From the NCBI GenBank assembly GCA_014799485.1, contig JAAVHY010000029.1:1-21496 (forward strand): a stretch of 21,496 nt of DNA, read 5' to 3'. A model generated the notes under the pieces. That model had not been told where the DNA came from and searched no databases. It saw nothing but the letters and a program-made list of their open reading frames with translations. The stretch comes from Clostridiales bacterium (lineage in GTDB: Bacteria; Bacillota_A; Clostridia; Oscillospirales; Oscillospiraceae). Numbering within the stretch: the first letter of the stretch is position 1; every line of letters begins with the position of its first letter. Shown in pieces: positions 14,342 to 19,734 of the stretch. Made by a program: the position numbers and the translations under genes.

Positions 14342-14572
14342 ATGGCAATCATTGTGAACCTGGACGTGATGATGGCCAGGCGGAAGATGTCCCTGGGGGA
14401 GCTGTCCCAGAAGGTGGACGTCACCATGGCCAACCTGTCCATTTTGAAGAACAACAAGGCCAAGGCGGTGCGCTTTTCCACCCTGGAGGCCATCTGCAAG
14501 GCGCTGGACTGCCAGCCGGGGGATATCTTGGAGTTTGTCCCTGACGATGACGGCGAAAAGGGAGGCAGTTAA
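14342..14572 (+). CDS. Small Xre/Cro-type transcription regulator (YozG-like)
   Basis: A 76-residue DNA-binding protein that is essentially one helix-turn-helix domain: LDVMMARRKMSLGELSQKV, then VTMANLSILKNNKAKAVRFSTLEAICKALDCQPGDILEF. This is the pattern of the small regulators encoded with DUF2975 proteins. It most likely binds its own promoter at 13682-13710, by analogy with other small autoregulators. GGGGGCGG precedes the ATG. The next gene starts one base after the stop, so all three form one transcript. Confidence 0.92.
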   Translation: MAIIVNLDVMMARRKMSLGELSQKVDVTMANLSILKNNKAKAVRFSTLEAICKALDCQPGDILEFVPDDDGEKGGS

Positions 14573-14573
14573 G

Positions 14574-14891
14574 ATGCTGGGAGCCTATTGGATGAACACG
14601 GGAGCGCTGATTTTGGGGCTGGCGGCCTGGGGGCTGGGCGCGGCGGTGTTTTGGCAGAAACAAAAACGCAGACCAATGTACAGTGCGGGGAGCTTTGCCG
14701 CCTGCAGCGGTTCGCTGTGCCTGGAATTGTGGTACCAGGCACATTTGGCGAACATTGAGGATATCTCCGCATTTTTGGACACGGCGGACGCGGTGGCACT
14801 GTGTGCCGGTGTGCTGCTGGTGGTAACGCTGGCGTTGAACGCCGCTGCCTGGATGATCTGTCCGCAGCGGGAGAATAAAATGTCAGGCTGA
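14574..14891 (+). CDS. Three-helix membrane protein, unknown
   Basis: A 105-residue protein with hydrophobic helices at about 8-27, 38-56 and 72-96, a basic KQKRR loop after the first and a charged EDISAF loop before the last. I recognise no family. The ATG at 14574 follows GGGAGG (14560-14565), one base after the Xre stop; a longer frame from 14535 overlaps the regulator and is not used. As third gene of the DUF2975-Xre operon it is probably part of the same membrane-linked control unit, but nothing in the sequence shows a mechanism. A terminator follows 24 bases after the stop. Confidence 0.75.
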   Translation: MLGAYWMNTGALILGLAAWGLGAAVFWQKQKRRPMYSAGSFAACSGSLCLELWYQAHLANIEDISAFLDTADAVALCAGVLLVVTLALNAAAWMICPQRENKMSG

Positions 14892-14915
14892 TAACCAAAT
14901 AAAAACAGACCGCAT

Positions 14916-14944
14916 GACCGCCCCGGCCATGGGGCGGTCTTTTT
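14916..14944 (+). terminator. Terminator of the DUF2975-Xre operon
   Basis: A perfect 9-base-pair stem GACCGCCCC / GGGGCGGTC (14916-14924 with 14931-14939), GGCCAT loop, followed by TTTTT. Confidence 0.9.
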
Positions 14945-14972
14945 GCGGCCAAATTTTAAGGGAGATGGTACA

Positions 14973-15440
14973 ATGAAACAGGTTTTGACCGTTGGTTTGC
15001 TTGCATTTATGCTTCTGCTCATCTTCCCAGGGTGTGAACAGGGGAGTGAGGAAGAGCGCAGGCTGTCCCGCATCAGTGAGGCGCTGGGCGTAGATCTCTT
15101 AGCGGGGACGCTGGAGCGTTATGAAGACACCCACGGCGGCTTTCACGGCGACGGACTGACCTCCGCCGTGGTGGAGCTGGACGGACTGGAAGGGGACGTG
15201 GGGGCTGTTCCGGGCTGGAAGCCCCTGCCCCTGTCGGAGAACGCGGCCCAGGCCGTCCGCCTGTGCGGGGGAGAGGGCTCGTCAGTGGAACAGGGTTTTT
15301 ACTACCTCTATGACCGCCACAGCGAGAGCCGTGATCCCCATGACGACGCGGAACTCCATAGCCGCTATTCCTGGAATTTTACCGTGGCGGTATACGACGC
15401 CGAGGCCGGAAGGATCTATTACTATGAATTTGACACTTGA
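14973..15440 (+). CDS. Small lipoprotein, unknown function
   Basis: A 155-residue secreted lipoprotein. The signal peptide has a basic start (MKQ), a hydrophobic core and a lipobox-like IFPGC, with C21 as the lipidation site; F and P are less common at these positions but allowed. The mature part is acidic and has no domain I know; it includes a Gly/His segment (THGGFHGDG) and ends in the Tyr-rich GRIYYYEFDT. The ATG at 14973 follows AAGGGAG (14958-14964). It lies just after a terminator with no clear promoter in the 28 bases between, so it may depend on read-through. The second lipoprotein gene starts 14 bases after its stop. Confidence 0.75.
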   Translation: MKQVLTVGLLAFMLLLIFPGCEQGSEEERRLSRISEALGVDLLAGTLERYEDTHGGFHGDGLTSAVVELDGLEGDVGAVPGWKPLPLSENAAQAVRLCGGEGSSVEQGFYYLYDRHSESRDPHDDAELHSRYSWNFTVAVYDAEAGRIYYYEFDT

Positions 15441-15454
15441 GGAGGAATAGAACG

Positions 15455-15859
15455 GTGAAAAAACGGATCTTAGTGCTGTTAGCGGCATTGCTTGCCCTGG
15501 CCGTTCTGTCCGGCTGCGGCAGCGGCGGGGAAAAGATCGATTACAATTTGGTGTTTGTAAATGATTCGGATGCCACCATTGTTGAGGTCGTGGCGGATTT
15601 TGCAGACCGGGATTCAGGGGTGCGGAACGCCGACAGCAGTCCTTTGAAACGGGGAGAGACCTTTGGCTTTGAGGTGGGGGAGTACCCGGTGACCGTGCTG
15701 GTATATGATACGGCTGTTGGGAGGGTCGAGGAAGGGGAGCTGGCACGAATCGTGATTTCCGAGGCCCCGCCGGAGGGAGAGCGGTGGTATGTCACCGCCA
15801 GGGACGGGGCGGATGGTCTCATCCTGGCGGCAGACACCCGTTGGCCGGAAAGTATGTGA
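15455..15859 (+). CDS. Small lipoprotein with a beta-rich domain, unknown function
   Basis: A 134-residue lipoprotein with a classical signal: KKR, a Leu/Ala core and lipobox LSGC with C21. The mature part alternates short strands (NLVFVNDSDATIVEVVADF, then a GEYPVTVLVYDT segment and RWYVTARDG), which suggests a small beta-sandwich outside the membrane. No known family is recognised. The GTG at 15455 is preferred to TTG 15437 because GGAGG (15441-15445) lies between them at nine bases spacing. It pairs with the upstream lipoprotein gene. No terminator is visible before the uridine phosphorylase promoter. Confidence 0.75.
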   Translation: MKKRILVLLAALLALAVLSGCGSGGEKIDYNLVFVNDSDATIVEVVADFADRDSGVRNADSSPLKRGETFGFEVGEYPVTVLVYDTAVGRVEEGELARIVISEAPPEGERWYVTARDGADGLILAADTRWPESM

Positions 15860-15937
15860 GGAGGGAAAACGAAGAGGAGAGCGTGGTGGACATCCCGGAT
15901 GGCTTGGAGAAAGAATATTGATTTCCCGTGCCGCGCC

Positions 15938-15966
15938 TTGCTTTTTCTTTCCGGTCACGATATAAT
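15938..15966 (+). promoter_or_regulatory. Promoter of the uridine phosphorylase gene
   Basis: TTGCTT (15938-15943) and a perfect TATAAT (15961-15966) are 17 bases apart. The start near 15973 leaves a leader of about 25 bases with an ATGAGGTG ribosome binding site. Confidence 0.75.
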
Positions 15967-15997
15967 AAGAGAACATCAGAAGAAATGAGGTGCGGTC

Positions 15998-16771
15998 ATG
16001 ATCGCAAATGAGCGGCAATTCCACATCAACTGCAAGCAGGGGGACGTGGGGCGGTACTGTATCCTCCCCGGAGACCCCGGACGGTGCGAGAAGATCGCCC
16101 GCTATTTTGATGATCCCGTCCATGTGATGACCAACCGGGAGTATGTCACCTATACCGGCACCCTGCTGGGAGAGAAGGTGACCGTTACCTCCACCGGCAT
16201 CGGTGGGCCGTCCGCCTCTATTGCCATGGAGGAATTGGCTAACCTGGGTGCGGACACCTTCATCCGGGTGGGCACCTGCGGCGGGATCCGGCTGGACGTG
16301 GCAAGCGGCGACGTGGTCATTGCCTCTGGAGCTGTTCGCATGGAAGGCACCAGCCGGGAGTACGCCCCCATCGAATTCCCCGCGGTGGCGGATTATGAAG
16401 TGCTCAGCGCCCTGGTGGACGTGGCCAAGGCAGGGAAGAAGCGCTGGCACGTTGGAGTGGTGCAGTGCAAGGACTCCTTCTACGGCCAGCACTCGCCGGA
16501 GCGTATGCCGGTATCCTACGAGCTGCAAAGCAAGTGGGAGGCGTGGAAGCGGCTGGGCGTACTGGCCTCCGAGATGGAAAGCGCGGCGCTGTTCACTGTG
16601 GCCGCCTCCCGTGGCCTGCGGTGCGGTTCGGCGTTCCACGTCATCTGGAATCAGGAGCGCAACGCCGCCGGGCTGGATCAGACCCGGGATGAGGACACGG
16701 AGTCCGCCATCCGGGTGGGGATCGAGGCGGTAAAGCTGCTCATCCAGCGGGACCGGGAAAAGAATACGTAA
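15998..16771 (+). CDS. udp: Uridine phosphorylase
   Basis: A nucleoside phosphorylase of 257 residues that splits uridine with phosphate into uracil and ribose-1-phosphate for salvage. It shows the phosphate-binding GDPGR (25-29), STGIGGPS (65-72), the R90-VGTCGG motif and the ribose-binding EMES (192-195). A Phe/Gln-containing segment (KDSFYGQ, 158-164) and the QxRN-like stretch NQERN are in line with uridine rather than purine substrates. The length matches the NP-I family. It has its own promoter and is followed by a terminator shared with the small gene on the other strand. A related nucleoside specificity cannot be excluded. Confidence 0.9.
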   Translation: MIANERQFHINCKQGDVGRYCILPGDPGRCEKIARYFDDPVHVMTNREYVTYTGTLLGEKVTVTSTGIGGPSASIAMEELANLGADTFIRVGTCGGIRLDVASGDVVIASGAVRMEGTSREYAPIEFPAVADYEVLSALVDVAKAGKKRWHVGVVQCKDSFYGQHSPERMPVSYELQSKWEAWKRLGVLASEMESAALFTVAASRGLRCGSAFHVIWNQERNAAGLDQTRDEDTESAIRVGIEAVKLLIQRDREKNT

Positions 16772-16772
16772 A

Positions 16773-16813
16773 GAAAATCAGGACCGCTGTCAGCAGCAGC
16801 GGTCCTGATTTTC
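16773..16813. terminator. Bidirectional terminator between udp and the Cys-rich gene
   Basis: A perfect 17-base-pair stem (core AAAATCAGGACCGCTG, arms 16773-16789 and 16797-16813) with a 7-base TCAGCAG loop. A-rich and T-rich ends give each strand a U-tract. The right arm and loop also encode the last residues and stop codon of the minus-strand gene. Confidence 0.9.
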
Positions 16814-17014
16814 CTCCTGACGGCGGCAGTCCTCCTCGCTGGGCGCTTTCAGCGCCAGCGTGGCCAGATTGTCGGCCAGCATATCAAAAACTGCTGATAG
16901 CAGCTCGATCTGCTCCGCCGTTTTATCCTGGGCGATGAGCACGGACAGCGCCGCCGCGGCGGTCACCAGATCGCTGCCCTGCCCCTGTGAACCACAGCAG
17001 CAGCGCCTCACCAC
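16790..17014 (-). CDS. Small Cys-rich protein, unknown function
   Basis: A 74-residue protein if begun at the GTG of 17014, which has AAAGGGGG five bases upstream; GTG 17011 is nearly as good, and the upstream ATG at 17062 lies before the probable -10 and is disfavoured. The N-terminus has three adjacent cysteines (RRCCCGS), the middle is a Leu/Ala-rich pair of helices (LVTAAAALSVLIAQ and EQIELLSAVFDMLADNLATLAL), and the end has three more cysteines. The helical pattern ending in LADNLATLA recalls a short domain of unknown function found in clostridial proteins, possibly DUF6774, but this is uncertain. Its stop codon lies in the loop of the shared terminator. Metal binding through the cysteines is a guess. 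Confidence 0.7.
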   Translation of the reverse strand: MVRRCCCGSQGQGSDLVTAAAALSVLIAQDKTAEQIELLSAVFDMLADNLATLALKAPSEEDCRRQEENQDRCC

Positions 17015-17032
17015 ACTTACCCCCTTTGGCTT

Positions 17033-17062
17033 AGTATATGTGTGAATGGGAGCTTTGGGCAA
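17033..17062 (-). promoter_or_regulatory. Possible promoter of the Cys-rich gene
   Basis: On the minus strand TTGCCC (17062-17057) and TATACT (17038-17033) are 18 bases apart. The start would fall at or just before the ribosome binding site, giving a very short leader. Confidence 0.45.
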
Positions 17063-17068
17063 TGTAAG

Positions 17069-17095
17069 GGCCCGGGAAAAGAAAATTCCCGGGCC
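17069..17095. terminator. Hairpin after the GNAT gene
   Basis: A 10-base-pair stem GGCCCGGGAA / TTCCCGGGCC (17069-17078 with 17086-17095), AAGAAAA loop. It lies 9 bases beyond the stop of the minus-strand acetyltransferase operon, so it probably ends it. The clear T-run (17096-17100), however, serves plus-strand transcripts; the minus-strand side reads CTTACATT. Confidence 0.65.
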
Positions 17096-17104
17096 TTTTT
17101 GCGT

Positions 17105-17668
17105 TTACAGCTTTTTCACATACCGCAGATCCACACAGACCGCGCCGTGAGGGAAGGGAATGTCGGCGTGAGTGCCGTCCCAGGTGAAGCCGTGGGCGGC
17201 GTAGAACCGCCGGGCTTTCTCGTTTTCCCGCAGGACAAACACGAAGGCATTCTCAAAGCCCTCCGCTTTCATCCGGCGGCAGGCCTCCTCAAACAGCAGT
17301 CCGCCGTAGCCGTGGCCCCGCTGGGCCGGATGGGTATAGAAGGATGCGATTTCTCCCCAGTCGGCATAGGCGGCGTTGTCAAAGGTACAGATGTCGCCCA
17401 CGTTGTAATTGGTCACCCGTGCCTTGCAGTAGTTGAGGCAGGACACCGGCTCGTCCCCCCGGTATAGAAGAAGCCCGTGGATGCCGTTTTGGGTTTCATA
17501 ATTGGTGCGGAACACCTCCACCCAGCGGTCATCGGTGACCTCGCGGGCCATGTAGTCGGCGGGTATCGCGTCCACATAGGTGTCCCGCCAGCCCAGGGCG
17601 TGGATCAGGGACATGGCGTGGAAGTGCTCGTCGGTACAGGCGTCCACAAAACGAAGTGGCTCGTTCAT
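17105..17668 (-). CDS. GNAT-family N-acetyltransferase
   Basis: A 187-residue acetyl-CoA-dependent transferase. The core is clear: strand GEIASFYTHP, the acetyl-CoA loop QRGHGYGGLLFEEA (R/Q-x-x-G-x-G), the strand AFVFVLRENEKARRFYAAHGF with the typical N-E-K-A-R-x-F-Y turn. The N-terminal part (HALGWRDTYVDAIP) is of the type seen in many clostridial GNATs with small-molecule or protein-N-terminal substrates; the substrate is not known. The ATG at 17668 has AAGGAG at 17682-17677, overlapping the stop of the HgdB-like gene 12 bases upstream, so it is the last gene of that operon. A hairpin follows. Confidence 0.9.
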   Translation of the reverse strand: MNEPLRFVDACTDEHFHAMSLIHALGWRDTYVDAIPADYMAREVTDDRWVEVFRTNYETQNGIHGLLLYRGDEPVSCLNYCKARVTNYNVGDICTFDNAAYADWGEIASFYTHPAQRGHGYGGLLFEEACRRMKAEGFENAFVFVLRENEKARRFYAAHGFTWDGTHADIPFPHGAVCVDLRYVKKL

Positions 17669-17680
17669 GGCGATTTCTCC

Positions 17681-18979
17681 TTACACGCCCGCGCCCACAG
17701 GCTCTCTGTCTTTTTCCTGCTTGGCCAAAGCCTTGGCGTTGGCCAGCATCAGCTTGATGCGGTTTTCCTGGTTGATTTTCGTGGCGCCGGGATCGTAGTC
17801 GATGGCCACGATGTTGGAATTGGGATAATCGTCCTTCAGGCGGCGGATCATACCCTTGCCCACAATGTGGTTGGGCAGGCAGCCGAAGGGCTGGGTACAT
17901 ACGATATTGGGCACCCCGGAGTGGATCAGCTCCAGCATTTCGCCGGTAAGCAGCCAGCCTTCGCCCATTTTGTTTCCGTCGCCCAGGTAGCCCTGCACCA
18001 GCTGGTGCATCTCTTCAAAGGTGCCGGGGGCGCGGAAACGGCTTTTTTTCAGTGCCGCGATCATGTCCTTTTGACAGGATTCGATATAGCCCTTGAACAC
18101 CTGGCAGAACTTCTTTTTTGCCCAAAGCCCGCCATAAATGTTCACATCTACCTCGCGGTTGAAAATCTTGAAGATCATGAAATCGGTGAGGCCGGGGACA
18201 ACAGGCTCCGCGCCCTCGGACAGCAGGAAATCCTCCAGATTGTTGTTGCCCAGGGGGGAGAACTTCACGTAGATCTCACCGACCACGCCCACCCGCACCT
18301 TCTCCTCGTGAGAGACGGGGATGGAGCCGAAGTCCGCGATGATTTTGTCGAAGTTGTCCCGCATCTGTTTGCGGCTCATGCCTTTACCGGCCTGGAAGCC
18401 GTCGATCAGCTTCCCCTGCCATTCGTCCACCATGCGGTCGGTCCGGCCGCGGTCCAGCTCGTAGGGCCGCACCTGGTTGGCCACGTTGACGATCAAATCG
18501 CCGTACATCATGGCGTAGATCATCTTGCGGATCAGGGGCAGGGTCAGGGAGAATCCGGGGTTTTTCTCCAGCCCGGACAGGTTCACCGAGATCACCGGGA
18601 CGAATTCCAGCCCTGCCTTTTCCAGTGCCTTGCGCAGCAGGTGGATGTAGTTGGATGCCCGGCAGCCGCCGCCGGTCTGGGTGATGAACAGGGCGACCTT
18701 GTGGGGATCGTACCCGCCGTGCTTGATGGCGTCGATCAATTGGCCGATGACCAGCAGGGCGGGGTAGCAGGTGTCGTTGTGGACATACTTCAACCCCTCG
18801 TCCACAATGCCGCGGTGATTGGTGGTGAGCATGTCCACCTTGTACCCCTCCAACACCAGCAGCTGGCGGAACATCCCAAAGTGGACGGGAAGCATCTGGG
18901 GCATGAGGATGGTGTATTCCTTCTTCATCTCCTTGGTGAAGAGAAGCCGTCCGTCCTTGTCGTAAACCAATTCAGCCAT
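17681..18979 (-). CDS. 2-hydroxyacyl-CoA dehydratase (HgdB-like) family protein
   Basis: A 432-residue protein of the family that includes the Fe-S subunits of radical 2-hydroxyacyl-CoA dehydratases, more exactly the C-terminal part of the large activase-related proteins. Conserved cysteines with neighbours are seen at C71 (NDTCYPA), C106 (GGGCRASNY) and C361/C367 (CTQPFGCLPN), suitable as 4Fe-4S ligands. IDYDPGAT follows near the C-terminus. The ATG at 18979 is chosen because AGGAG (18993-18989) lies nine bases before it; ATG 18985 and 19006 fit less well. In many clostridia this region is fused to the activase/DUF2229 part; here it is a separate gene, split from it by the GNAT gene at 19003. 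No specific substrate is known for this branch, so a dehydratase activity is not assured. Confidence 0.85.
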   Translation of the reverse strand: MAELVYDKDGRLLFTKEMKKEYTILMPQMLPVHFGMFRQLLVLEGYKVDMLTTNHRGIVDEGLKYVHNDTCYPALLVIGQLIDAIKHGGYDPHKVALFITQTGGGCRASNYIHLLRKALEKAGLEFVPVISVNLSGLEKNPGFSLTLPLIRKMIYAMMYGDLIVNVANQVRPYELDRGRTDRMVDEWQGKLIDGFQAGKGMSRKQMRDNFDKIIADFGSIPVSHEEKVRVGVVGEIYVKFSPLGNNNLEDFLLSEGAEPVVPGLTDFMIFKIFNREVDVNIYGGLWAKKKFCQVFKGYIESCQKDMIAALKKSRFRAPGTFEEMHQLVQGYLGDGNKMGEGWLLTGEMLELIHSGVPNIVCTQPFGCLPNHIVGKGMIRRLKDDYPNSNIVAIDYDPGATKINQENRIKLMLANAKALAKQEKDREPVGAGV

Positions 18980-19002
18980 GGTCATAATCTCCTTTCGCGG
19001 GG

Positions 19003-19734
19003 TCAATCGTCCCGGGTGGCCCAGTAGAGCTGGCCCATGGATCGGGTCATGCCGATCGAGCGCTGGAGGGCCAGGGAGGGCTCGTTGCCGTCAAATACCT
19101 GGCCGTAGGGGACATGCCCCCGGGACAGCTCACGGCGTATCATGTGGGACTGGAGCAGGGTGGCGAGACCCCGGCGGCGGTACTGGGGCAGCACCTCCAG
19201 CAGACCCATGGAGCCCTCGGCATGGCATCCGGCGAAAGCCATCAGGGCGCCGCCGTCAAACGCGCCGTACAGCTCGCCGTGGTCGATAAGCCAGCCCAGG
19301 TATTCTTCGTCCTCCATTTGGTAGTTGGCGCACACCGTGGCCAGATGGGACGCCTCTAACTGCCGTATCTCAGCGTCCAGTTCCGGCATGGGCGGGGGCG
19401 CGGGATGCAGCCAGCCGAACTGCCAGCAAGGGTTCATGCCGCCAAATCCAAAGCGTTCCTTTAAAATGCCGGCATAGAGCGTCTCGTGGACGGTGAGAAA
19501 GCCGGGGACCGGGGGAAGCAGGGCCAACAGCTGTTCCGCTGTCTCCAGATCATCGGCGAACATGGTAAAGCCGTACTGCGGGCCGTCGATGAGATTGGTA
19601 AAGGCCACCAGCGCCCCGTGGGGCACTGCGCCTACCACCCGGCCGTCTCCCCGCCGGATCGCTTCGGTGAGGTCTAAGTACAGCACCGGGTCGCGGTTCA
19701 GCGCGTCCTGGCAGACGGATAAATCAGTTGTCAT
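19003..19734 (-). CDS. GNAT-family acetyltransferase, two-part
   Basis: A 243-residue protein. The C-terminal half is a GNAT domain: LYGAFDGGALMAFAGCH, then MGLLEVLPQYRRRGLATLLQ (acetyl-CoA loop RRRGLA) and DGNEPSLALQRSIGM. The N-terminal half (VLYLDLTEAIRRGDGRVVGA, with VHETLYAGILKERFGF further on) looks like a degenerate second GNAT fold, as in other tandem-type members. The substrate is unknown. The ATG at 19734 follows GGAGGAG and overlaps the end of the activase gene by 11 bases; its stop is 23 bases before the HgdB-like start. So it is translated as part of the same operon, between the two halves of what is often a single protein. Confidence 0.88.
   Translation of the reverse strand: MTTDLSVCQDALNRDPVLYLDLTEAIRRGDGRVVGAVPHGALVAFTNLIDGPQYGFTMFADDLETAEQLLALLPPVPGFLTVHETLYAGILKERFGFGGMNPCWQFGWLHPAPPPMPELDAEIRQLEASHLATVCANYQMEDEEYLGWLIDHGELYGAFDGGALMAFAGCHAEGSMGLLEVLPQYRRRGLATLLQSHMIRRELSRGHVPYGQVFDGNEPSLALQRSIGMTRSMGQLYWATRDD

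Noticed and set aside
15856..15921. GTG-started 21-codon acidic ORF after the second lipoprotein gene
   Set aside because: It overlaps the lipoprotein stop, has no domain or hydrophobic part, and is likely chance in a purine-rich stretch.
17477..19027. Plus-strand open frame of 516 codons
   Set aside because: Antisense to the HgdB-like gene; composition is typical of a reverse-complement shadow and the minus strand has the ribosome binding sites and motifs.
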